A stretch of 64,000 nucleotides of DNA from JAKOUY01 sp037045185. GTDB taxonomy: Bacteria; Actinomycetota; Acidimicrobiia; Acidimicrobiales; Ilumatobacteraceae. The notes beneath the pieces were generated by a model. That model was given only the letters and a program-made list of their open reading frames with translations. It made no database searches and was not told where the DNA came from. The stretch spans positions 242,099 through 306,098 of the forward strand of contig JBAOHQ010000001.1 in the NCBI GenBank assembly GCA_037045185.1, given 5' to 3'. Shown in pieces: positions 33,373 through 42,039 of this stretch; positions within the stretch are counted from its first letter, which is position 1, and every line of letters starts with the position of its first letter. The position numbers were made by a program, and so were the translations under genes.

Positions 33373-34215
33373 ATGGATCCTCTGGTCGACACTGACTGGC
33401 TCGCTGCTCACCTGGGCGACTCCGACCTCGTCGTGCTCGACTGCACGGTGCGCTTCGAGCCGACCGACGACGGCGGCATGCGCGCGGCCAGCGGCCGCGA
33501 TGGCTTCGAGGCCGGCCACATTCCCGGGTCTCGTTTCGCCGACTTGACCGCCGAACTCAGCGACCCCGCGAGCGAGCTGTCGTTCGCGCTGCCGACGCCG
33601 GAAGCGTTCTGTGCGGCAATGGGCCGGCTGGGCGTGGGCGACGACGTGCGGGTGGTGCTGTACGACGCATCGTTCTCCGCCTGGGCGGCACGAGTGTGGT
33701 GGATGCTGCGCTGGGTCGGCTTCGACCGGGCGGCGCTGCTCGACGGCGGCCTCCGTGCCTGGACGGCAGAGGGCCGCGACGTGTCGACCACGCTCACTCA
33801 GCCGGCCGCCGCCGTCCTGACACCACGGGTTCGACCCGAACTGATCGCGGATCGCGACGAGATGCACGGGGCCATCGGCGATGCCGGCATCGTGCTGGTC
33901 GACACGCTTCCGCCCGGCCAGTACTCGGGCGAGACGCCGATGTACTCGCGCCCGGGCCACATCCCTGGCGCGATCAACGTGCCCGCGCTGAGCCTGATCG
34001 ACAACGACGGCCGGTACCTCCCACTTGACTCCCTCGCGGCGATGCATCCGATCGACCCCAGCCGGCGAGTGATCACCTACTGCGGCGGCGGCATCGCGGC
34101 ATCGTCGACTGCGTTCACCTTGGCGCGGTTGGGCCACACCGACGTCGCGGTGTACATCGCGTCGCTGCAGGAGTGGACGACCGACCCGGGCAACCCGCTC
34201 GTCACCGGCGTCTGA
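33373..34215 (+). CDS. Thiosulfate/3-mercaptopyruvate sulfurtransferase (tandem rhodanese)
   Basis: The ATG at 33373 gives 280 residues, the usual size for a two-domain rhodanese. The N-terminal domain (LAAHLGDSDLVVLDCTVR, then GFEAGHIPGSRFADL) is the non-catalytic half. The C-terminal domain has PGHIPGAINVPAL and the active-site loop TYCGGGIAAS with the persulfide-forming cysteine. Such enzymes transfer sulfane sulfur to cyanide or thiols. Upstream in-frame sequence is discarded because it crosses the palindromic promoter region. Confidence 0.88.
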   Translation: MDPLVDTDWLAAHLGDSDLVVLDCTVRFEPTDDGGMRAASGRDGFEAGHIPGSRFADLTAELSDPASELSFALPTPEAFCAAMGRLGVGDDVRVVLYDASFSAWAARVWWMLRWVGFDRAALLDGGLRAWTAEGRDVSTTLTQPAAAVLTPRVRPELIADRDEMHGAIGDAGIVLVDTLPPGQYSGETPMYSRPGHIPGAINVPALSLIDNDGRYLPLDSLAAMHPIDPSRRVITYCGGGIAASSTAFTLARLGHTDVAVYIASLQEWTTDPGNPLVTGV

Positions 34216-34269
34216 GCGCACGGCGCCAGGGTCGAGGTCTTCGCGTTCACCGGCGGCGCCAGCGCAGCT

Positions 34270-34289
34270 ATGACTAGAATACTGGTCAT
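34270..34289. promoter_or_regulatory. Autoregulatory operator of toxin-antitoxin operon
   Basis: ATGACTAG-AATA-CTGGTCAT is a near-perfect inverted repeat (7 of 8 pairs). It contains a TAGAAT -10-like hexamer (34275-34280) and ends in the antitoxin ATG. This arrangement suggests a leaderless mRNA repressed by the antitoxin or the complex. Confidence 0.5.
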
Positions 34290-34560
34290 GTCCGAGACGT
34301 TGCCGCTCGCCCAGGTCAAGTCAAAGTTCTCCGAGATGGTCGACCGGGTCGAACACACCCACGACCGGATCATCGTCACCCGCAACGGCCGGCCGGCCGC
34401 CGTGCTGATCAGCCCCGACGACCTGGCCTCGCTCGAAGACACCCTCGAGCTCCTCTCGGATCCCGACGCGATGCGCCAGCTCGCCGAAGCCAAGCGCGCC
34501 GCCGCCGACGGTGACTACATCACCAGCGACGAGCTGCGCTCTCGGTTCAGCCGCCCGTGA
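34288..34560 (+). CDS. Type II antitoxin, Phd/YefM family
   Basis: The start at 34288 gives 90 residues beginning MSETLPLAQVKSKFSEMVDRVE, followed by HDRIIVTRNGRPAAVLISPDDLASLEDTLELL, the Phd/YefM DNA-binding fold with its C-terminal toxin-neutralising tail. An ATG at 34270 is in frame but lies within the operator palindrome. The antitoxin represses its own operon and binds the RelE-type toxin encoded directly after it. Confidence 0.88.
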   Translation: MSETLPLAQVKSKFSEMVDRVEHTHDRIIVTRNGRPAAVLISPDDLASLEDTLELLSDPDAMRQLAEAKRAAADGDYITSDELRSRFSRP

Positions 34561-34838
34561 CCGGCGCCGCGGAGCCGTACGAGTTGCGGGTCACCGGTCC
34601 CGTCCAACGACAGCTCGAACGGCTACCAGAGGGCACCGCGGCCGCAATCGTCGAGTTCATGGTGACAGCGCTCGTCGAGAACCCTCACCGCGTCGGCGGG
34701 CGCCTCCAACGAGAACTCGCCGGCCTTCATTTAGCGCGACGCGGCGCCTACCGGGTGATCTACGAGATCGACGAGGAACAGCACGCCGTGATCGTGTTCC
34801 GCGTCGACCATCGGTCTCGCGCCTATCGAACGCGCTGA
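34557..34838 (+). CDS. Type II toxin, RelE/ParE family
   Basis: A GTG start at 34557 overlaps the antitoxin stop by four bases and gives 93 residues. The RelE/ParE pattern is clear: RVTGPVQRQLERLPEGTAAAIVEFM, GRLQRELAGLHLARRGAYRVIYEID and VFRVDHRSRAYR. RelE toxins cleave mRNA on the ribosome and ParE toxins inhibit gyrase. The conserved YRVIYEID and the Arg/His/Tyr tail favour the RelE-like mRNase branch, paired with a YefM-type antitoxin. Confidence 0.87.
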   Translation: MTGAAEPYELRVTGPVQRQLERLPEGTAAAIVEFMVTALVENPHRVGGRLQRELAGLHLARRGAYRVIYEIDEEQHAVIVFRVDHRSRAYRTR

Positions 34839-34841
34839 GCA

Positions 34842-34875
34842 TCGAGTCCGCCGTGAGTGCTCGCCGCGGACTCGA
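34842..34875 (+). terminator. Perfect 10-bp stem hairpin after toxin gene
   Basis: TCGAGTCCGC (34842-34851) pairs with GCGGACTCGA (34866-34875), four bases after the toxin stop. No T-tract follows it, but a second self-complementary stretch GGCCCCATGGGGCC followed by TTTCC lies near 34900. Either could end the operon. Confidence 0.45.
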
Positions 34876-34920
34876 CGTAACGCCACGACGCACCCCGCGG
34901 CCCCATGGGGCCTTTCCTGG

Positions 34921-34993
34921 CAGCCCGTACGGGATTCGAACCCGTGCCGCCACCTTGAGAGGGTGGTGTCCTAGGCCACTAGACGAACGGGCC
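34921..34993 (-). tRNA. tRNA-Glu (CTC)
   Basis: On the minus strand the acceptor arms GGCCCGT and ACGGGCT pair with discriminator G. The anticodon stem CCACC/GGTGG encloses loop CTCTCAA with anticodon CTC, and the T-arm contains GGTTCGAATCC. CCA is not encoded. It is 73 nt long. Confidence 0.93.
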
Positions 34994-35050
34994 AAGCTGC
35001 GTGCCGGCGAGCCGGCTATGTGTCACCGGGCGCCAAATGGGCGACCGGTG

Positions 35051-35125
35051 TGGCTGGGGAGCAAGGAATCGAACCCTGAATAACAGAACCAGAATCTGCT
35101 GTGTTGCCAGTTACACCACTCCCCA
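35051..35125 (-). tRNA. tRNA-Gln (CTG), CCA encoded
   Basis: On the minus strand the molecule starts TGGGGAG and ends CTCCCCAG-CCA, the standard bacterial tRNA-Gln acceptor. The anticodon loop TTCTGGT holds anticodon CTG, and GGTTCGATTCC forms the T-arm. It is adjacent to tRNA-Glu on the same strand, a common pairing in actinobacteria. Confidence 0.92.
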
Positions 35126-35224
35126 TCAGGCGTGCCTGAAGGGCGCAGTGAGTGTAGCAACGGACCCGCTCCTCCCCCACCCGCCGACGTGATCAGGCAA
35201 TGTCGCCGGGCGGGCGATGGATGC

Positions 35225-35261
35225 TGATCACGTGGGTTGATCACGTGGGTTGATCACGTGG
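35225..35261. repeat. Three tandem 13-bp repeats with TGATCA and CACGTG palindromes
   Basis: TGATCACGTGGGT occurs at 35225-35237 and 35238-35250, and a third copy is truncated at 35261. The array lies between tRNA-Gln and the convergent end of the YdcF-like gene. It might be a termination or protein-binding site; nothing else is visible in this gap. Confidence 0.6.
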
Positions 35262-35960
35262 TCAGCCGGTCCAGGAGGTCAGGCGGCGGAAGCTGACCAG
35301 GCGGCCGACACTGATGCCAGCGGCCTCCTTGACCTCCCGCCAGAACTGGCCGCCACCGCCGATCGGGCTGGTGGTGGTGGGCGAGACGTAGGCCGTCAGC
35401 CCGAGCTCCTCGGCGATGAGGCGGATGCGCAGCGAGTGGAACGGGTCACTGACCAACAACACGCGCTGCTTGCCTCGCTCCTTGAGCAGCGCGGCGACGG
35501 TGCGCAGCGAGTCGTAGGAGTTGTGGGCCTCGTTCTCGGCCAGGAACGCCCCCTCGGGGACCCCGCGCTTCACCAGGTACCGCTGCGACGCCGACGCCTC
35601 GGTGAAGCGGTCGCCCGGCTGGTTGCCGCCGGTGACCACCACCGTGTCCGCCAGGCCCTGGTTCCACAACTCGACGACATGATCGAGCCGGGCGGCGAGC
35701 AGCGGTGACGGACGCCCGTCGTACTGCGCCGCCCCCATCACGACGATGGCGTCCACGGGCCTGGCCTCGTCGCTGCGCCCCGTCGACCACACCTGGTACA
35801 GGGTCACCAGGTAGTAGGCCAGGACCACGCCGAGGACTCCGGCGGCCACCTTGACCCACCGCCTGCGCCACCACCGCGACCGGCGAGCGGTCATCCCCAC
35901 GGTTGGCATCATGACCGGCGTGTCGTCCGTTGCCCGAGTGACGGCGAGATCGTCGGACAC
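35262..35960 (-). CDS. YdcF-like DUF218 membrane-anchored protein
   Basis: A 232-residue protein with one N-terminal membrane anchor (VKVAAGVLGVVLAYYLVTL) and a DUF218 domain: DAIVVMGAAQYDGRPSPLLAARLDH, VVVTGGNQPGDRFTEA, and VLLVSDPFHSLRIRLIAEE. Relatives include SanA and YdcF, thought to act on envelope or peptidoglycan precursors; the reaction is not established. It is upstream of nothing on its strand; gltX ends 44 bases before its start and is probably transcribed with it. Confidence 0.82.
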   Translation of the reverse strand: MSDDLAVTRATDDTPVMMPTVGMTARRSRWWRRRWVKVAAGVLGVVLAYYLVTLYQVWSTGRSDEARPVDAIVVMGAAQYDGRPSPLLAARLDHVVELWNQGLADTVVVTGGNQPGDRFTEASASQRYLVKRGVPEGAFLAENEAHNSYDSLRTVAALLKERGKQRVLLVSDPFHSLRIRLIAEELGLTAYVSPTTTSPIGGGGQFWREVKEAAGISVGRLVSFRRLTSWTG

Positions 35961-36003
35961 GCGCCACAGGGTACTGGTGTCGGCGAATCGGGGGGCCGCG
36001 CCC

Positions 36004-37408
36004 TTACCGGGCGAGGGCTGCGCCGAGGCGACGGAGGGTCTCGTCGCGGCCGAGCAGCTCGAGCGACTCGAACAGCGGCGGCCCGACGCTGCGCCCGGTG
36101 ACCGCCACCCGCACTGGCGCCTGGGCCTTGCCCAGCTTCAACCCGTTGGCCGTGCCCACCTCGTCGAGCGCGCCCTTCAACGCGTTCTGCCCGCCACGGG
36201 GCCAGCGCGGCGTACTTGGCGGTGACGCCGGCCAGGACTTCGGTCGCCCCGGCCACACCGATGGCCTTGGTCCAGGCGACCTCGTCGATCACCGGGTCGG
36301 GCTGGAACAGGAAATCCACCATCGCCGGGACCTCGCCCAGGGTGACCACGCGGGTCTGCACTAGCGGCGCGATGGCCTCGAACACGTCGGCCCGGAAGCC
36401 CTCCGCCGGCCACGGCACTCCCTCGCCGAGGACATAGGGCTGGCAGGCGGCGACGAACTCGCCCACCGGCATGGCCCGGAGGTAGTCACCGTTGAAGGCG
36501 GCGAGCTTCTTCAGATCGAAGAAGGCGGGCGAATGGTTGACGTCGGCCAGATCGAAGTCCGCCTCGATCTGCGACCAGGGGACGATCTCGGTGTCACCCT
36601 TGGGCGCCCATCCCAGCGTCATCAGGTAGTTCACCATCGCCTCGGGCAGGTAACCCTCGTCGCGGTACTGCTCCAGGGCCACCTTGTCCCGGCGCTTCGA
36701 CAGCTTCTTGCGCTGCTCGTTGACCAGCACCGGCACATGGGCCCACACCGGCGGCGGCGCCCCGAGCGCCTCCCACAGCAGTTGCTGCTTGGGCGTGTTC
36801 GGCAGGTGCTCCTCGGCGCGCAGCACATGGGTGACGCCCATCTCGATGTCGTCGACCACGTTGGCCACCAGGAACATCGGCGTGCCGTTGCCGCGCAGCA
36901 GCACGAAGTCCTCGAGCGTGGCGTTGTCGAAGGTGACCTCGCCGCGCACGGCATCACGCACCAGCGTCGTCCCCTCCGGCACGCGAAAGCGCAGCACCCG
37001 ACCGTCACCCGGGCCGAGGCCACGGTCACGGGAGTACCCGTCGTAGCCCGGCTTGCCGCTGGCCTTGGCCCGCTCCTGGATCTGCTCGGACGACAGGTCG
37101 CAGTAGTACGCGGCCCCGGCCTCGAACAGGCGCTGGGCCGCGGCGACGTGCTGGGCGGCGTAGTCGCTCTGAAAGTACGGGCCCTCGAAGGTGGGATCGT
37201 CCCGATGGATCCCCAGCCAGGCCAGCGCGTCGATGATCCCCTCGGTCCACTCCGGCCGGTTGCGGGCCTCGTCGGTGTCCTCGATGCGCAGAACGAACGT
37301 TCCGCCCTGCTGCTTGGCCAGCGCCCAGTTGTACAGCGCGGTGCGCGCCCCGCCCACGTGGAAGAACCCGGTGGGTGACGGTGCGAAGCGGTAGCGCGGC
37401 GTAGTCAT
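36004..37408 (-). CDS. gltX: Glutamate-tRNA ligase (one frameshift)
   Basis: The class I synthetase signature FAPSPTGFFHVGGARTALYN (HIGH variant HVGG) opens the protein, and the KLSKRRD (KMSKS-type) motif follows near residue 235. Just after KYAALAPWR the frame is lost; the correct C-terminal anticodon-binding region (NALKGALDEVGTANGLKLGK, then VAVTGRSVGPPLFESLELLG) continues in another frame to a TAA at 36004. Removing one base at the CCC run 36190-36192 restores a normal 467-residue enzyme. An essential gene is very unlikely to be truly broken. Confidence 0.9.
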
Positions 37409-37431
37409 GCGCGCCCGAGGCTAGCGGCGGG

Positions 37432-40400
37432 TCAGGGCGGGCCTTCGGTGATCATGCTCAGGTTGTGCATCTGGCGCAACGCCACCGACAGCGTGGTCAT
37501 GTCCTGGGCGTCGAGCCGGCGCAACTCGGTGAACATCGCCGTGCTGCGCGAGATCGTCGCCTCGTTCGCCGCATACCACTGCTGCGCCGAGCCGACGAAC
37601 AGGGCGTCGTCGGCCAGGTCGGTCAGCGCGGCCTGCAACTCGTCGCGCAGCGCAGCGCGGGCCTGGGTCTGCCAACGGTTGGACCTCGGCAGGTTGGCGA
37701 CCGAGGTCCACAACCAGTCGAGATCGAGCAGCTCGAACATCGTCCAGTACTCCTGGGCCACGTGCTCCACGCTCAGGCCGCGCCGGGCGGCCAGCGTGGC
37801 GATGTCGAAGCCGGTGTGGGCCAGCGGGCACATCGCCGTGCGCTGGGCGATGCGCTCCGGAACACCGGCGGCCAAGCGAGCGGCCTCGATGCTGAACAGC
37901 CGGTCGCGCATCTTGCCGACGACGGCGTCCTCCATCGCCAGGATCCGCCGCAGCGGCTCCCGGTACAGCTCCACCGCCGCGGCGATATCGATGGGCGGCC
38001 GGCGGTGGCGCAGCAGCCACAGGGTCGAGCGGTCCGCCATCCGGCGGATGTCGAGCAGCAGCTCGATCATCGTCTCCACCTTGATCGACGTTCCCAGGCC
38101 GTCCACCTCTGCCCACATCTCGTCCACGCCGAGGATGTCGCGCGTCGCCACCCAGGCGCGGATGACGTCGGCCACGCCCGAGCCGGTCTCCTCGTGCATC
38201 CGGTGGTCGAAGCTGATGCCGGAGATATTCGACATCTGGTTGCTGATCTGGGTGGTGATGATCTCCCGGCGCAGGCGATGGGAGCGGATGTCGTCGGCAA
38301 AGCGGTGCTGCAGCACGGTCGGGAAGTAGCGCAGCAGATCCGGCTCGAGGTACGGGTCGTCGGGGACCTCACTGGTGGACAGCTCCGTGGAGTTGGTGCT
38401 CTTGGTGTAGGCCATCAGCACGGCGAACTCCGGCGTGGTGAGCCCTCCGCCCATCGTCTGGCGCTCGGCCAGTTGCTTGTCCGTGGGCAGGAACTCCAGC
38501 GCCCGGTTCAGCCAGCCCTCTCCTTCCAGCAGGTTCAGGTACCTGGCATGGACGTTGACCATCGGGTTCGACTGGGCGCGGGCCACGGTCAGCGCCAGCG
38601 TCTGGGCGCGATTGTCGTCAAGGACCAGTTCGGCGACCTCGTCGGTCATCTCCTCCAGCAGACGCGTCACGCTCGGCCATGGTCATCCGCCCTGACGCCA
38701 CCACCGGGCCGAACAGCACCTTGATGTTCACCTCGTGGTCGCTGCAGTCCACACCGGCCGAGTTGTCGATGGCGTCGGTGTTGATCAAGCCGCCCTGGCT
38801 GGCGAACTCGATGCGGCCCAGTTGGGTGAAGCCGAGGTTGCCGCCCTCGCCAACGACCCGGCAGCGCAGTTCCCCGCCGTTGACGCGTAGTCCGTCGTTG
38901 GCCCGGTCACCCACGTCGGCGTGCGTCTCCGTGAGACCCTTCACGTACGTGCCGATCCCGCCGTTCCACAGCACGTCCACGGGGGCGCGGAGGATGGCGC
39001 TGACCAACTCGTTGGGCGTGAACGTGGCCCGCTCGGCGCCCAGGACGGCCTGGGCCTGCGGGCTGATCTGGATGGATTTCAACGACCGCGGGTACACGCC
39101 ACCGCCCGCCGACAGCAGCGCCGGGTCGTAGTCCGCCCAACTCGAGCGGGCCAGGTTGAACAGCCGGCGGCGTTCGGCGAAGGACTCGGCAGGGTCTGGG
39201 TCGGGGTCGATGAAGACATGGCGGTGATCGAAGGCGGCGACCAGCCGGACGTGCGGCGAACGCAGCAGGCCGTTGCCGAACACGTCACCGGACATGTCGC
39301 CGATGCCCACCATCGTGAGCGGGTCGGTGTCCACGTCCTTGCCCAGGACGCGCACGTGACGGCGCACGCTCTCCCACGCGCCGCGGGCGGTGATGCCCAT
39401 CGCCTTGTGGTCGTAGCCGACGCTGCCGCCAGAGGCGAACGCGTCGCCCAGCCAGAACCCGTACGCCGCAGAGATCTCGTTGGCGACGTCGCTGAACGTC
39501 GCCGTGCCCTTGTCCGCCGCCACCACCAGGTACGGATCATCCCCGTCCCGGCGCACGGTCTGCGGGGGCGGGACCACCTCCCCGTCGACGATGTTGTCGG
39601 TCACGTCGAGCAGCCCGGCGATGTACTCGCGATAGCAGGCCACACCCTCGGCGCGCAGGTCCTCGGAGCTGGCCGGCGGGCGCTTGAGCACGAACCCACC
39701 CTTGGCCCCGGTGGGCACGATGACCGCGTTCTTGACGATCTGGGCCTTCACCAGCCCGAGCACTTCGGTGCGGAAGTCCTCCCGCCGGTCACTCCAGCGG
39801 ATCCCACCACGAGCAATGCGTCCGTTGCGCAGGTGGACTCCCTCCACCCGCGGACTGCACACCCAGATCTCGAACATCGGCCGGGGCAACGGCAGGTCGG
39901 GCACCTTGGAGGTGTCGAGCTTGAACGACAGCACCGGCCGAGACCCACCGCCGTCAGCCTGGCGATAGGCGTTGGTTCGCACCGTCGCGTCGATGAGGGC
40001 CAGCAGCGCCCGCAGGGTCCGGTCGTCGTCAAGGGCGGGAACGCCGTCGAGCGCGCCGAGCACGCTGGCACGGGCCGCGTCGGCGTCGGAGGAACCGGCC
40101 CTGGCAGGGTTGAACAGGGCGTCGAACAACTCGGTGAGATCGGCGGCGATCGTCCCGTAGCGCAGCAGGACGGACTCGACGAACTGCTGGCTGAAGGGGA
40201 ACCCGATCTGGCGCAGGTAGCGCACGTAGGCACGGAGGATCTCCACGCGGCGGCTGCTGAGCCCGGCCCCGGCCACCAGGCTGTTCAGCCGGTCGACCTC
40301 GATCTCGCCGCGGAACTGGGCCATGAACGTGGACTGCACCGATGCCCGGCGCTCGTCGTCCATCTCCACACCAGCCGGCGCAACGGCGCCCACGTCGTGC

Positions 40401-40798
40401 AACCACACGGTGACGTCGTCGTTGACCTCGAACGGGAACGAGCGCTCGTCGAGGGCTCGGAAGCCGAGCTGGTCGAGCAGCGGCAACAGGTCGGCGAGAG
40501 CGATCTTGTCGCCGCGCCGGTACACCCGGAACCGCCAGACGTCGGCGTCCTCCTCGACGAACTGGATCATCGCCGTTGCCATGTCGTCACCGCCGGGGTG
40601 CGACAGGCGATCGACGATCGGCAGGTCGAGCGCCGCGGTCTTCGGCCAGTTCAGCTCGTCGTAGCCGGCCGGGATGACCGCCATCATCTTGCCCACCAGC
40701 GACGCGGCCCGCTCGGGCCCGAGGGTGGATTCCAACTCGTCGAGCGTGCCGCGCACCCACGACTTGCCAACCTGACCGCGAACTCCCGAGTTGTCCAC
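37432..40798 (-). CDS. NAD-specific glutamate dehydrogenase, large type but N-terminally short (one frameshift)
   Basis: The core of the large NAD-GDH family is present: GGIRWSDRREDFRTEVLGLV, KNAVIVPTGAKGGFVLK, GIGDMSGDVFGNG and GINTD-like sequence near the frameshift. One extra base at about 38665 separates DHEVNIKVLFG...MTMAERD from LLEEMTDEVAELVLDDN; repaired, the protein is 1,121 residues. The GTG start at 40798 has an AAGGAG site six bases upstream, and the divergent VIT1-family gene leaves no room for the roughly 400 extra N-terminal residues of the 180-kDa class. It deaminates glutamate to 2-oxoglutarate with NAD. Confidence 0.85.
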
Positions 40799-40867
40799 CT
40801 GGTGCTCCTTCGCCGACACGGCGTCGACCCGCCGCAAGTGTGCCACCACCGCGGTAGCGTCGACGCC

Positions 40868-41596
40868 ATGTCCTCGGCGAAGCCGTTTCAGCCGCGCACC
40901 ACGCCGAATCACTCGCACCGCAGCGTCGCCGGGGGTCTGGCCCGAGTGGCGGTCTTCGGCGTCAGCGACGGGTTGGTGTCCAACGTCTCGCTGATCCTCG
41001 GGTTCGCCGGGGCCAACGTCGGCCCGTCGGTCGTGCGCCTGGCCGGTCTCGCCGGCGGGATTGCCGGCGCGGCCAGCATGGCCGCTGGCGAGTGGGTCAG
41101 CATCTCCGCCCAGAACGAGCTCATCGAGCGCGAGGTGGCCCTGGAGCGAGCGGCCCTGGCCGACGAGCCGGCCGCCGAGACCGAGGAGCTCGTGGCCATC
41201 TACCGGTCACACGGGATGTCCAAGGAACGAGCCCGGGCCGCGGCCCTGGAAGTGATGTCCGAACCGGAGGCGGCGCTGATGGTGCACGCCCGCGAGGAGC
41301 TGGGCATCGACCCGGGCGAACTGGCCTCCGCCTGGCGCGCCGCCGGGCTCTCGCTGGTGTGCTTCATCGTCGGCGCCATCCTCCCGGTGATCCCGTGGTT
41401 CGTGGCCAGCGGGCGCGCCGCCACCGTTGCCTCGATCGTGATCGGGATCCTTGCTGCCGCGGTGGTGGGCACGATGATCGGGCGACTCGCCGAACGACCA
41501 TGGATCCGCACCGCCACACGACAGGTCTTCATCATGTTGTTGGCCTGCGGGGCCACCTACCTGGTCGGACGCATCGTCGGGGTGTCGATCAACTGA
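40868..41596 (+). CDS. VIT1/CCC1-family membrane transporter
   Basis: The ATG at 40868 gives 242 residues. The family opening VAVFGVSDGLVSNVSLILGFAGA, the second segment AGGIAGAASMAAGEWVSISAQNE and three C-terminal helices match VIT1/CCC1 iron/manganese transporters. The cytoplasmic acidic segment between helices 2 and 3 (AAETEELVAIYRSHGMSKER) is the metal-binding helix region of this family. It probably moves ferrous iron or manganese out of the cytoplasm. It is divergent from gdh by 69 bases and its stop overlaps the start of the DUF2237 gene. Confidence 0.85.
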   Translation: MSSAKPFQPRTTPNHSHRSVAGGLARVAVFGVSDGLVSNVSLILGFAGANVGPSVVRLAGLAGGIAGAASMAAGEWVSISAQNELIEREVALERAALADEPAAETEELVAIYRSHGMSKERARAAALEVMSEPEAALMVHAREELGIDPGELASAWRAAGLSLVCFIVGAILPVIPWFVASGRAATVASIVIGILAAAVVGTMIGRLAERPWIRTATRQVFIMLLACGATYLVGRIVGVSIN

Positions 41597-41968
41597 TGGC
41601 GATGCGACAGATCAACGTCCTCGGGGAACCGCTCCAGCCGTGCTCGCTGGATCCGATGACCGGCTTCTACCGCACCGGCTGCTGCGAGAACCACGGCGAC
41701 GACCCCGGGCTGCACGTGGTGTGCGTGGTGGCCACCGCCGAGTTCCTGCAGTTCAGCCAGGCCGTGGGCAACGACCTCAGCACGCCAATGCCGCGCTACG
41801 GGTTCCCCGGCCTGCAACCCGGCGACCAGTGGTGCCTGTGCGCCTCACGGTGGCAGGAGGCCTTCGAGGCCGGCGCGGCGCCACGGGTACGCCTGGCGGC
41901 GACGCACGTGTCGGCGCTGGAGTACTCGTCGCTGGCCGACCTGCCGCGCCCACGCCGTGGACGGCTGA
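41596..41968 (+). CDS. DUF2237 family protein (end inferred)
   Basis: It begins MAMRQINVLGEPLQPCSLDPM with the characteristic TGFYRTGCCENHGDDPGLHVVC, FPGLQPGDQWCLCASRWQEA and AATHVSALEY pattern of DUF2237, a small cysteine- and tryptophan-rich domain of unknown role. The annotated frame has no stop where the family ends and would run on into the next gene. A stop (TGA 41966-41968) lies in the next frame, so one inserted base between about 41943 and 41965 is likely. The product would be 123 residues. It is coupled to the VIT1-family gene through an overlapping TGATG. Confidence 0.75.
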
Positions 41969-42039
41969 ACGCCGCGCCTGACTCCTCGTCAACGAATCGA
42001 AACATTGCCCTGGCCAGCGTCTACGCTGCCCGCTCGGGC

